Positions 8,205-16,256 of a stretch of 64,000 nucleotides of DNA are shown one piece after another. The DNA is from Diplocloster hominis (lineage in GTDB: Bacteria > Bacillota > Clostridia > Lachnospirales > Lachnospiraceae), in assembly GCF_032380655.1 (NCBI RefSeq), contig NZ_JAWDIY010000016.1:70065-134064 (forward strand), read 5' to 3'. Both the position numbers and the translations under genes were made by a program. Position 1 is the stretch's first letter. Each line of letters starts with the position of its first letter. The notes beneath the pieces are model-generated. The model had not been told where the DNA came from. It saw only the letters and a program-made list of their open reading frames with translations, and did not search any database.

Positions 8205-10991
8205 ATGGATAAAACATTGTATGATTTAATGGATTGGGCCGCGATCGAAGCGATTGTGTATTCGGAAGAGGACAATCCCCACAATATTCTGGGGCCGCAT
8301 GTGGTGGATGCCGGAGTATTGGTACAGACATTTATTCCTACAGCAGAAAAAGTGACCGTCAAGTTGAAAAGCAATGACAGTGAATACCCAATGGAACAGG
8401 CAGATGAAGAAGGCTTCTTTGCCGTACTGCTTCCAAGAAAGTCTGTTCCTGAATATACTTACGTGGTAACGTATGATAATGGAACCGTACAGGAGATCGG
8501 AGACCCTTACCGATTCGCCCCACAATTTACAGAAAAAGAGACCAAAAAATTTAACGCAGGTATCCTCTATCAGATTTATGAAAAAATGGGAGCTCATCCC
8601 ATGAATATAAAAGGAACCGATGGCGTTTATTTTTCAGTTTGGGCACCGAATGCCATGCGGGTCAGCGTGGTAGGTGATTTTAATCTCTGGGACGGGCGCA
8701 GACACCAGATGAGACGTCTGTGGGATTCCGGTATCTTTGAACTGTTTATTCCTGATCTGGGAGTGGGACAACTCTACAAATTTGAGATTAAAACAAGAAC
8801 CGGACTGGTAGTGCTTAAGGCGGACCCTTATGCGAACGCGGCAGAACTGCGTCCCAACACCGCTTCTGTAGTCACGGATCTGAATCATTTTACCTGGAAA
8901 GATGATAAATGGCTGGAAAGACGTAAAAAAGCGGACACATACAAAGAGCCCATGTTCATTTATGAAATGCATCTTGGTTCCTGGCGGAAACCGGAAGACG
9001 GCAGGAATTTCTATAATTACCGGGAACTGGCTCCGATGGTGGCAGAGTATGTGAAAGATATGGGATATACGCATATCGAACTGATGCCGGTGATGGAACA
9101 TCCCCTGGACGCGTCCTGGGGTTACCAGGTGACCGGGTATTACGCGCCGACCAGCCGTTATGGGACGCCGGAGGATTTTATGTTCTTCATGGATTACATG
9201 CATGAGCAGAACATCGGTGTGATACTGGACTGGGTTCCGGCTCATTTTCCCAGAGATACCTGGGGAATGTCGAACTTCGATGGGACATGCCTGTATGAAC
9301 ACTCGGACCCCAGAAAGGGATCGCATCCGCACTGGGGAACTTTGATCTATAATTATGGACGCCCGGAGGTCAAGAATTTCCTGATTTCCAATGCGCTCTT
9401 CTGGATTGATAAATTCCATGCTGACGGAATCCGGATGGATGCGGTGGCTTCCATGCTGTATCTGGATTACGGCAAAAATGAAGGAGAATGGGTGCCGAAT
9501 ATCTACGGCGGACATGAGAACCTGGAGGCCGTGGAGCTGTTTAAGCATCTGAACAGCGTGATTAAGGGCAAAAAGTCAGGGGCCGTTATGATCGCGGAAG
9601 AATCTACTTCTTGGCCTATGGTGACCGGAGACGTGGAGGAGGACGGACTGGGATTTGATTACAAATGGAACATGGGATGGATGAATGACTTCATCGGCTA
9701 TATGCGGTACGACCCGATCTTCAGGGGGGCGCATCATGGTGAATTGACGTTCAGTATGATTTACGCTTACAGTGAGAATTTTATTCTGACTCTTTCCCAT
9801 GACGAAGTCGTGCACGGGAAAGGTTCCATGATCGGGAAGATGCCCGGCGAGCGGGAGGCAAAGTTCGCGAATCTGCGGGCTGCTTATGGTTTTATGATGG
9901 CACATCCCGGTAAGAAGCTGCTCTTTATGGGGCAGGATATGGCTCAGTTTTCTGAGTGGTCCGAGGAGAAGAGTCTGGAGTGGGATCTGCTGGAATACGA
10001 AGATCATTCTCATATGAAGAATTATGTGAAGGCACTGGTGACATTGTACCGCACATATCCTGCGCTTTATCAGCTGGATTATGATCCGAAAGGGTTTACC
10101 TGGATTAATAATATATCTGCAAATGAAAATATGCTGGTATTTACGAGAAATACGAAAAAAGCAGAAGAGACGCTGCTGGTCGTGTGCAACTTCTCGGCAT
10201 TGGAATATGAGGACCATAAAATCGGGGTCCCTTATGCCGGAAAATATAAGGAGATATTCAACAGTGACAGTACCCAGTTCGGCGGAACCGGCGCGGTGAA
10301 TCTCCGGCTGAAGCAGTCCAGAAAAGAGGAGTGTGACGATCGTCCGAATTCGATCAAGATCAAAGTTGCGCCGCTTAGTATTTCCATATTTACCTATACA
10401 AAGGCCGTAGAAAAGATCAGTACCAACAAAGCAGCGAAGTCCAAATCCTCAAAGGCAGCCGTACCAGCCGCGAAAAAGGACCTGAAGGCCGAGCTGGCAG
10501 CGAAATTCGTGGAAGAGGAATTGTCTGCGGCAGACCCTGTTTTGGAATTGCCTAAAACAAAGGGGGAAAAGTCCGATGGTTTGAAGTCTGCGTCTCAAAA
10601 AGCTGAGACTGCGAAAATAGCAACCTCAAAGGCAGAAACAAAAAAGGTTGATATGAGGAAGGTTGAGCCCAAAAAGAAGAAAACTGTAAATGCGGAATCG
10701 AAAAAGGCAGAGACAAAAAAAGCTGAGGCGAAAAAGGCAGAACCGAAAAGAGTAGAAACGAAAAAGGTGGAACCTAAAAAAGTAGAAACGAATAAAGTAG
10801 AACGAAAGAAAGTAGAGACTGCAAAGGTCGAGCCGAAAAAAGTGGAAACCACGAAGGTCAAGCCGAAGAAAGTAGAGACTACGAAGGTCGAGCCGAAGAA
10901 AGTGGAGACTACAAAGGTTGAGGCTAAGAAAGTGGAAACCAAAAAGGCTGAGACCATAAAGGATAAGCCCACGAATGAAGAAATAAAATAA
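8205..10991 (+). CDS. glgB: 1,4-alpha-glucan branching enzyme with a long Lys/Glu/Thr repeat tail
   Basis: GlgB introduces alpha-1,6 branches into glycogen. The protein has an N-terminal beta-sandwich region, a CBM48 domain (about residues 120-215, FSVWAPNAMRVSVVGDFNLWD) and a GH13 catalytic barrel. The barrel has the nucleophile Asp in DGIRMDAVASM (about 411), the acid/base Glu in IAEEST (about 464) and the third Asp in LSHDEVVHGK (about 532). The catalytic protein ends near residue 735. A tail of about 190 residues follows, which GlgB proteins do not usually have, dominated by short repeats such as KKVETTKVEPKK. It is strongly basic, low-complexity and in frame to a normal stop at 10991. 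The start ATG 8205 has AGGAGG 9 bp upstream. It stands alone, without other glycogen genes, and is bracketed by repeats R1 and R2. Confidence 0.95.
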   Translation: MDKTLYDLMDWAAIEAIVYSEEDNPHNILGPHVVDAGVLVQTFIPTAEKVTVKLKSNDSEYPMEQADEEGFFAVLLPRKSVPEYTYVVTYDNGTVQEIGDPYRFAPQFTEKETKKFNAGILYQIYEKMGAHPMNIKGTDGVYFSVWAPNAMRVSVVGDFNLWDGRRHQMRRLWDSGIFELFIPDLGVGQLYKFEIKTRTGLVVLKADPYANAAELRPNTASVVTDLNHFTWKDDKWLERRKKADTYKEPMFIYEMHLGSWRKPEDGRNFYNYRELAPMVAEYVKDMGYTHIELMPVMEHPLDASWGYQVTGYYAPTSRYGTPEDFMFFMDYMHEQNIGVILDWVPAHFPRDTWGMSNFDGTCLYEHSDPRKGSHPHWGTLIYNYGRPEVKNFLISNALFWIDKFHADGIRMDAVASMLYLDYGKNEGEWVPNIYGGHENLEAVELFKHLNSVIKGKKSGAVMIAEESTSWPMVTGDVEEDGLGFDYKWNMGWMNDFIGYMRYDPIFRGAHHGELTFSMIYAYSENFILTLSHDEVVHGKGSMIGKMPGEREAKFANLRAAYGFMMAHPGKKLLFMGQDMAQFSEWSEEKSLEWDLLEYEDHSHMKNYVKALVTLYRTYPALYQLDYDPKGFTWINNISANENMLVFTRNTKKAEETLLVVCNFSALEYEDHKIGVPYAGKYKEIFNSDSTQFGGTGAVNLRLKQSRKEECDDRPNSIKIKVAPLSISIFTYTKAVEKISTNKAAKSKSSKAAVPAAKKDLKAELAAKFVEEELSAADPVLELPKTKGEKSDGLKSASQKAETAKIATSKAETKKVDMRKVEPKKKKTVNAESKKAETKKAEAKKAEPKRVETKKVEPKKVETNKVERKKVETAKVEPKKVETTKVKPKKVETTKVEPKKVETTKVEAKKVETKKAETIKDKPTNEEIK

Positions 10992-11041
10992 CTAAGAAAT
11001 AAAATAAATTATAGATTATAGGTAATTTACTAAAACAATAA

Positions 11042-11218
11042 TTTGTTTCAATCCACGCTCGGTAATTTCACAGAATACGACTTTTATTGCTGCGTGCCTT
11101 GACTTCATGTCAGTGGGGGATACCGATTTCTCTCCGCCCACCACTGCCGTTAATCTTGTTTTGGGTGATTCCTCTCGCCACCTGCAGAGGTGGGAGAATT
11201 CTCACTTATTTCGTTAAA
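11042..11218 (+). repeat. 177-bp dispersed repeat, copy R2
   Basis: Second copy of R1, about 97 percent identical (five substitutions in 177 bp), same orientation, 50 bp after glgB. It begins TTTGTTTCAATCCACGCTC and ends TCGTTAAA. The two copies flank glgB and palindrome B as direct repeats. The 350-bp gap 10992-11342 holds only this repeat and the hairpin at 11290. Confidence 0.85.
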
Positions 11219-11289
11219 TAACCATAAGAAATATCAGGAACCAAAAACAAATGAAATCCATTAGGGTGCTTCATTTTATCGACAATCTG

Positions 11290-11316
11290 CGGGCGCGGTC
11301 AGCGCGCCCGTGTTTT
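11290..11316 (+). terminator. GC-rich hairpin with short U-tract upstream of mscS
   Basis: CGGGCGCG, a short loop and GCGCGCCCG are followed by TGTTTT, 27 bp before the mscS start. It could terminate transcription arriving from glgB/R2 or act as an attenuator for mscS. Confidence 0.6.
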
Positions 11317-11342
11317 ATGCGAAAGATAATCAGGAGGAATTT

Positions 11343-12251
11343 ATGTATTTGTTCGCACTGTTGACAACCAGTACGGAAGAGCTGCCGGATTTAAAGGATC
11401 TGCAGCCGGAGGACGTTAACCGGTTAGTGAAATATGTCAAAGACTCGATACCTGGTCTGATTGATTTTGGAATTAAAATTGTCATCGCTATCGTTCTGTT
11501 TTTCATCGGAACCAGACTAATCAAGTTAATCCAGAAACTGATCTGTAAAGCAATGCAGAGGCATGGATCAGAGGTTGGTGCCGTTCAGTTTGTCGGATCA
11601 TTTGTAAAGGCGGCTCTATATTTTCTGCTGATCTTTATCCTGGCTGGATATTTGGGAGCAGATACGGCATCGATCGTAGCACTGGTTGGATCGGCCGGTC
11701 TGGCGATTGGTCTCGCCGTTCAGGGGAGTCTTTCCAATTTTGCGGGAGGAGTTCTGATCTTGCTGCTGCGTCCCTTCAAAGTGGGGGATTACATCATAGA
11801 AGGAACCTATGAGGGCACCGTTGACAAGATCGAGCTTTTTTATACCAGGCTGCTGACTGTAGATAACCGGATGGTGATTATCCCAAACGGGATTCTGTCC
11901 AACAACAGTCTGACGAATGTCACCGCCCAGGAAAAACGTCAGATCGATATCCGTGTGGGAATCGCCTACGACGCGGATCTGAAAAAAGCAAAGGATCTGC
12001 TTCAGAACATAATGGATCAGGATGGCTGTGTATTAATGGAAGAGGATACAAAAGTGTTCGTAGACAGCCTTGCGGACAGCTGCGTACAGCTGGGCCTTCG
12101 ATGCTGGGTAAAAACGAATGATTACTGGCCGACCCGCTGGCGGATGACGGAAACTATTAAATTGTTATTTGACGAAAATCATATTGAGATTCCCTTTAAC
12201 CAGCTGGATGTCAATATCAAAGATAATGCTATAGCAAATAAAGCCAAATAA
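11343..12251 (+). CDS. mscS: Small-conductance mechanosensitive channel (MscS family)
   Basis: A 302-residue protein. Three membrane helices lie in the first half. The third is the Gly/Ala-rich pore helix of MscS (GSAGLAIGLAVQGSLSNFAGG), followed by LLLRPFKVGDYI and the beta-rich domain (VDNRMVIIPNGILSNN). It opens under membrane tension to release solutes at hypo-osmotic shock. ATG 11343 is chosen because AGGAGGAATTT directly precedes it; an earlier GTG at 11310 overlaps a GC-rich hairpin and lacks a ribosome site. ahcY begins 45 bp downstream with its own AGGAGG, so mscS, ahcY and the DUF3842 gene are probably one operon. Confidence 0.95.
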   Translation: MYLFALLTTSTEELPDLKDLQPEDVNRLVKYVKDSIPGLIDFGIKIVIAIVLFFIGTRLIKLIQKLICKAMQRHGSEVGAVQFVGSFVKAALYFLLIFILAGYLGADTASIVALVGSAGLAIGLAVQGSLSNFAGGVLILLLRPFKVGDYIIEGTYEGTVDKIELFYTRLLTVDNRMVIIPNGILSNNSLTNVTAQEKRQIDIRVGIAYDADLKKAKDLLQNIMDQDGCVLMEEDTKVFVDSLADSCVQLGLRCWVKTNDYWPTRWRMTETIKLLFDENHIEIPFNQLDVNIKDNAIANKAK

Positions 12252-12296
12252 TGGTACATTTGATTACAAAACAGGAAACTACAGGAGGAATACGAA

Positions 12297-13541
12297 GTGA
12301 GCGAAATCAGAGATATCACACTGGCAGAATCCGGTGCCAGAAAAATTGAATGGGTAAAGAAGAACATGCCGCTGCTGCGCAATCTGGAGATTGAATTTGA
12401 GAAAGAAAAGCCCTTTGCGGGCAAACGGATCGCTCTGTCCATTCATCTGGAGGCCAAGACGGCCTATCTGTGTAAGGTGTTGGCAGCCGGAGGAGCCGAG
12501 ATGTACATTACCGGAAGTAATCCCTTGTCCACACAGGATGATATCGCGGCCGCCCTGGTGGAGTGCGGGCTGAATGTTTACGCCTGGTACGGGGCTACGG
12601 AGGATGAATATAACCGTCATATCAGTTCGGTGTTAGAGCATGATACCAACATCATCATTGACGACGGCGGGGACCTGGTCCATATGCTTCATACAAAGTA
12701 TCAGGACAAGATCTGCCATGTGATCGGCGGGTGTGAGGAAACTACGACCGGAATCATCCGTTTGATTGCGATGGAAAAAGCGGGGGAATTGAAATTCCCG
12801 ATGGTGCTGGTCAACAATGCGGAATGTAAGCATTTCTTCGATAACCGGTATGGCACCGGCCAGTCTGTATGGGACGGTATTATGAGGACGACGAATCTGA
12901 TCGTGGCAGGCAAGGTAGTCGTGGTAGCCGGATATGGCTGGTGCGGAAAAGGGGTGGCCATGCGTGCCAAAGGGCTCGGGGCACAGGTAATCGTCACGGA
13001 GGTCAATCCGGTGAAGGCCATAGAGGCTGTGATGGATGGTTTTGATGTGATGCCGATGAAGGAAGCCGCCGCTTTGGGCGATTTCTTCGTGACCGTTACA
13101 GGGTGCAGCGGTGTCATTACAGAGGAAGACTTCCGGGTGATGAAAAATGGAGCTATCCTTTCCAACGCCGGACATTTTGATGTGGAAGTGGACGTGAAGG
13201 GGCTGAAAGAGATCGCGCTGGAATCCCGGGAAGAACGTAAAAACATCATGGGTTACCGTATAGACGATGACCGCTGGATCTATGTTCTGGGCGAGGGAAG
13301 ATTAGTGAATCTGGCCTGCGGCGATGGACATCCGGCGGAAATTATGGATATGAGTTTTGCCATCCAGGCTCTGAGTGCCAAGTACCTGGTGGAACATGCC
13401 GGTAAGCTGACTGAAAAAATCATACAGGTTCCCAGGGAAGTGGATGAGGAGGTCGCTGCCAGAAAGCTGAGTTATATGGGGAAAAAGATCGACAACCTGA
13501 CAGCGGAACAGATCGTATACCTGAATAGTTCTACGGTCTGA
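12297..13541 (+). CDS. ahcY: Adenosylhomocysteinase family protein (short archaeal/thermophile-like form)
   Basis: A 414-residue protein that would hydrolyse S-adenosylhomocysteine (or S-inosylhomocysteine) to homocysteine and the nucleoside. Visible motifs are HLEAKTAYL near the N-terminus, DDGGDLVH, EETTTG, NNAECKHFFDNRYGTGQS and the NAD-binding loop AGYGWCGKG near residue 210. The length and the missing insertion place it with the short forms found in archaea and Thermotoga, some of which prefer S-inosylhomocysteine; substrate choice is inference. It starts at GTG 12297 with AGGAGG 9 bp upstream. Many gut Firmicutes recycle SAH through Pfs and LuxS instead, so this gene may be lineage-specific. 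It sits between mscS and a DUF3842 gene. Confidence 0.93.
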   Translation: MSEIRDITLAESGARKIEWVKKNMPLLRNLEIEFEKEKPFAGKRIALSIHLEAKTAYLCKVLAAGGAEMYITGSNPLSTQDDIAAALVECGLNVYAWYGATEDEYNRHISSVLEHDTNIIIDDGGDLVHMLHTKYQDKICHVIGGCEETTTGIIRLIAMEKAGELKFPMVLVNNAECKHFFDNRYGTGQSVWDGIMRTTNLIVAGKVVVVAGYGWCGKGVAMRAKGLGAQVIVTEVNPVKAIEAVMDGFDVMPMKEAAALGDFFVTVTGCSGVITEEDFRVMKNGAILSNAGHFDVEVDVKGLKEIALESREERKNIMGYRIDDDRWIYVLGEGRLVNLACGDGHPAEIMDMSFAIQALSAKYLVEHAGKLTEKIIQVPREVDEEVAARKLSYMGKKIDNLTAEQIVYLNSSTV

Positions 13542-13599
13542 TGTAAAGATCTGGCAGTGCGGGCGGCACAGGATGCCGTCTTATATAAGGAGATATAAC

Positions 13600-14010
13600 A
13601 TGCGTATCGTGGTAATAGACGGTCAGGGCGGCGGGATCGGAAGCAGCCTGGTAGGAAAATTAAGGGAAGCGGTTTCCCCGGAGACGGAGATTATCGCTGT
13701 GGGAACGAATGCGCTGGCGACATCAGCTATGCTTAAAGCCGGCGCCATGGCAGGCGCTACCGGCGAGAATGCGGTGATTTTCAATGCAGCCAGAGCGGAT
13801 GTGATAACCGGCCCCATGGGGATACTTCTGGCCAACGCAATGTATGGGGAAATTACCCCGGACATGGCGCAGGCGGTTTCCTCTTCGCAGGCATTGAAGG
13901 TTCTGGTTCCTATCTCTCAGTGCTCGGTCCGGGTGGCAGGCGTTGCAGGCAAACCTATGGCCGCTTATGTAGAAGAAGTCGCGGCCATAATTCTGGACTG
14001 CAAAAACTGA
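13600..14010 (+). CDS. DUF3842 family protein
   Basis: A 136-residue protein starting MRIVVIDGQGGGIG, followed by GTNALATSAMLKAGA and GENAVIFNAARADVITGP. This matches what I know of the uncharacterised DUF3842 family, widespread in clostridia. The N-terminal glycine-rich loop after a hydrophobic strand looks like a dinucleotide- or nucleotide-binding Rossmann turn, but no function is established. ATG 13600 follows AAGGAGATATAAC; an in-frame upstream start at 13573 lacks a ribosome site. It follows ahcY by 58 bp and ends 2 bp before the convergent gene stop at 14013. Confidence 0.85.
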   Translation: MRIVVIDGQGGGIGSSLVGKLREAVSPETEIIAVGTNALATSAMLKAGAMAGATGENAVIFNAARADVITGPMGILLANAMYGEITPDMAQAVSSSQALKVLVPISQCSVRVAGVAGKPMAAYVEEVAAIILDCKN

Positions 14011-14012
14011 AA

Positions 14013-15191
14013 TTATGCAGGGTGATCCTGGGGTGCGGATATCATTTCTGTATTATCCAGGACCATATGACAGTTTTCTTTGATTCCATAATATTCGAAA
14101 TATCGGTTCTCCATAGGAATCCATTCCTGTAAAAAGCGCCGGTGCATATGCGGTCCATTTCTTTGCAGAATGCACCGGCTTTGTGCATCCTTTGAGACAT
14201 CCAGGAAGATTTTAAGATCCGGTTTTAAGCAGCATCCGGGATGCAGACTGTAGGCGCCTTCCACGATCCGCAGGGGCTTTAAAGGAACTTTTATGTAATC
14301 CTCCAGTGTCATCGTGGCGCACTGGAACTTTTGATAGGTAAATTCCCGGTGGCAGAGTAATCCTTCGGCTGTCTCCGCGCAAAAACGTTCATAGTCAATA
14401 TTTCCGCCTGGTTCTTCCAGGCGTTTTTTTGTGCGCTGCGATGCCTGCAAAAAGAAATCGTCCATATGAATCACAGCGGCATCAAAAACAGAGTTTAACA
14501 ATTCCGCCAGAGTGGATTTACCAGAAGCACACCGGCCATCGATGACAACGGTCACATACTCCTGTTCCGACAGAAGCTCTGCAATACGCCCGATGACAGG
14601 CAGATAGTAGCCGTAAGCCTCATAGACGATCCGGTAAGCGGGCCGATAAGCGGCGTGGTAGGCGGCGCTATGGCTGAGAACCGGATAGCCCATCTCCCGA
14701 TAGGTATTCATATAACTGTGGTATTCGTCTTCCGGGAAAGGAAGATCACCCCGGCGGCAGCAATTCTGAAGCACCTGGCATTTTTCTTCAAAAGAAGAGA
14801 GGGAACCCTTTACCGTATTTGCTGTCAGACAGAACATACGATGGATGCAGCCCAGCAGCTGTGCTGGTATCCGCCCATTTATATAGAGCCTGCACAAACC
14901 GCTGCCGATGGATTCATAATATCCGCCGGTGGCGATACCGGCATCCTGACTGGTATCCGCCGCTCCGGCCGTCATGGGTTTTGGAGCACCGGACTTACGA
15001 TTCTGTCCCCACTCTTGATTCTGTTCCCACTCTTTTTTCAGACGGGCAAAGGCTTCCGGCTCGTTTTGAATCATGTGTCCGCCGCCGAATTCATTCTGAT
15101 AGATAAGCTTTATCAGATCCTGCAGCTTAAGACACGGATAAGTTTGATATTGCTTGATTAAAATATTTGAGAGTTCATGATGGTCAGCCAT
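14013..15191 (-). CDS. P-loop kinase of the uridine kinase family with an uncharacterised N-terminal domain
   Basis: A 392-residue protein. The C-terminal half has a Walker A (GRCASGKST near residue 220) and HMDDFF, the substrate-binding Asp pair of uridine kinase/phosphoribulokinase-like proteins, then IVEGAYSLHP. It probably phosphorylates a nucleoside or other small hydroxylated molecule. The N-terminal ~200 residues (starting with an EFGGGHMI motif near residue 35) are not part of known uridine kinases, and I do not recognise them. The start at 15191 lies 53 bp after the ECF S-component gene on the same strand, so they may be cotranscribed, suggesting (weakly) that the kinase acts on the imported compound. 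Confidence 0.75.
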   Translation of the reverse strand: MADHHELSNILIKQYQTYPCLKLQDLIKLIYQNEFGGGHMIQNEPEAFARLKKEWEQNQEWGQNRKSGAPKPMTAGAADTSQDAGIATGGYYESIGSGLCRLYINGRIPAQLLGCIHRMFCLTANTVKGSLSSFEEKCQVLQNCCRRGDLPFPEDEYHSYMNTYREMGYPVLSHSAAYHAAYRPAYRIVYEAYGYYLPVIGRIAELLSEQEYVTVVIDGRCASGKSTLAELLNSVFDAAVIHMDDFFLQASQRTKKRLEEPGGNIDYERFCAETAEGLLCHREFTYQKFQCATMTLEDYIKVPLKPLRIVEGAYSLHPGCCLKPDLKIFLDVSKDAQSRCILQRNGPHMHRRFLQEWIPMENRYFEYYGIKENCHMVLDNTEMISAPQDHPA

Positions 15192-15244
15192 AAGGTTCTT
15201 CCTTTTCGTTCCATTGGTGTGATCCTGCAGATGGATAGGCGGCG

Positions 15245-15799
15245 TTACACTCGCACAGGTTCATCGCTGGAAAAAAGGTGTGTCCGTTTCAATGCCAGTA
15301 CGACCGGAGGAATCACGACCAGCTGTAGGATAATACCGGGAACCGCGTTCAGAACGGCTCCGCCGGCGAAGAACTGCCACGTAAAGAGCGTGCCGGCTAT
15401 GGTTGACAGAATCATGCTTACGATTCCCCATACAATCCTTCCGCCGATCATAGATAAGATCAGGGACAGATAAACTGTTGACACCTTCTTGCGCAGTTTC
15501 CAGTAAAACAGGCCGGAGAGAGCACCATAAGCAGCCAGTTCAAAAGCCATAGCCAATGCCGTGGGAAATAGCGGGGGCATACCAAACAACGCGCTTCGCA
15601 GAAGCGGGGTAACGATCCCGACTATGAGCCCTAATGGCCAGCCGCAGATAAAGCCGCATAACAATACCGGAATATGCATGGGCAGCAGCATACTTCCGAT
15701 CTGAGGAATCTGACCGGTAAAGAATGGTAAGACAATTCCTAATGCGATAAAGACCCCTGCAAATACCAAATTCCTGGTCGAAAAATAATTGGTTTTCAT
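15245..15799 (-). CDS. ECF transporter S-component (vitamin/cofactor precursor uptake)
   Basis: A 184-residue integral membrane protein with about six helices, starting STRNLVFAGVFIALGIVLPFF and containing MHIPVLLCGFICGWPLGLIVG. This pattern is typical of substrate-binding S-components of energy-coupling-factor transporters. The ECF module (EcfA/A'/T) is not in the window, consistent with a shared module elsewhere. The ligand cannot be read from sequence. A promoter at 15966-15994 predicts a leader of about 160 nt with a terminator-like hairpin, so expression is probably attenuated by a metabolite. AAAGGAGACG precedes ATG 15799. Confidence 0.85.
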   Translation of the reverse strand: MKTNYFSTRNLVFAGVFIALGIVLPFFTGQIPQIGSMLLPMHIPVLLCGFICGWPLGLIVGIVTPLLRSALFGMPPLFPTALAMAFELAAYGALSGLFYWKLRKKVSTVYLSLILSMIGGRIVWGIVSMILSTIAGTLFTWQFFAGGAVLNAVPGIILQLVVIPPVVLALKRTHLFSSDEPVRV

Positions 15800-15958
15800 A
15801 ATTTCGTCTCCTTTGGGTAAGCTTTAAGAGGTGGTTCCTGAACAGAAACACAAAAACACCTCTCAAGAATGAGAAGCAGATACCTTCATGGTAATTAGAA
15901 TGTCTTCCTGAATTCCGATCAGATAAATGAGATCTGTAAAACATGCCTTCCTGGCATT
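15800..15958 (-). promoter_or_regulatory. Candidate attenuator/riboswitch leader of the ECF S-component gene
   Basis: About 160 nt of untranslated RNA is predicted between promoter 15966-15994 and ATG 15799. On the minus strand it starts with a hairpin ATGCC-AGGA-AGGCAT. Later, CTTCTC-ATTCTT-GAGAGG is followed by TGTTTTTG (terminator-like). GAGAGGTG can alternatively pair with a distal CACCTCTT, which would break the terminator. I could not match it to TPP, FMN, preQ1, THF or cobalamin aptamers. Confidence 0.5.
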
Positions 15959-15965
15959 TTTTTTA

Positions 15966-15994
15966 ATTATACTCTGGAAGAACATTCCAGTCAA
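15966..15994 (-). promoter_or_regulatory. Predicted sigma-A promoter of the ECF S-component gene
   Basis: On the minus strand: TTGACT, a 17-bp spacer and TATAAT. The expected start of transcription is near 15958. Confidence 0.75.
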
Positions 15995-16014
15995 ATGATA
16001 AATACAGCATTTTG

Positions 16015-16085
16015 CTGCAATTGTTAGGTGAAACAGCAATTGTTAGGTGAAACAGCAATTTTCAGGCGAAACAGCAATTTTCAGC
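16015..16085. repeat. Short tandem repeat (19-bp unit, about 3.7 copies)
   Basis: Units of the form CAGCAATTGTTAGGTGAAA, the later ones diverged to CAGCAATTTTCAGGCGAAA. It lies between the divergent promoters of the ECF gene and the phosphofructokinase gene. Confidence 0.85.
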
Positions 16086-16193
16086 ATACGTCAATATTCA
16101 GCATATCCCAGCAATCTGGGCTTTTAAAGATACAGGAAACTGCACAATCAAGATTAAAAACTTACAATAAATATTAGAAATCAAAAAAATAAA

Positions 16194-16222
16194 TTGTACA
16201 ACATGCATAGCTCTGATATAAT
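16194..16222 (+). promoter_or_regulatory. Strong predicted sigma-A promoter of the phosphofructokinase gene
   Basis: TTGTAC, a 17-bp spacer and a perfect TATAAT, 34 bp before the start codon. In-frame start codons inside it (from 16194) therefore cannot be used. Confidence 0.85.
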
Positions 16223-16256
16223 AAAAACAGTATATTTTGAAATGGAGGCGGGCATC

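Noticed and set aside
8634..9548. 304-codon minus-strand frame in glgB.
   Set aside because: Antisense of the catalytic domain, no ribosome site.
10595..10972. 125-codon minus-strand frame rich in Ser, Thr, Phe and Val opposite the glgB tail.
   Set aside because: It is the complement of the Lys/Glu/Thr codon repeats and has no start signals.
11042..11062. TTTCAATCCACGCTC at the start of R2 resembles the end of type I-C CRISPR repeats.
   Set aside because: It occurs once in each of R1 and R2, with no regularly spaced repeats, spacers or cas genes nearby.
15943..15965. ATGCC-TTCC-TGGCAT followed by eight T on the plus strand looks like a terminator.
   Set aside because: No plus-strand gene ends nearby. 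The T-run is the start of the minus-strand leader just after its promoter, and the stem is better read as a 5' hairpin of that leader.
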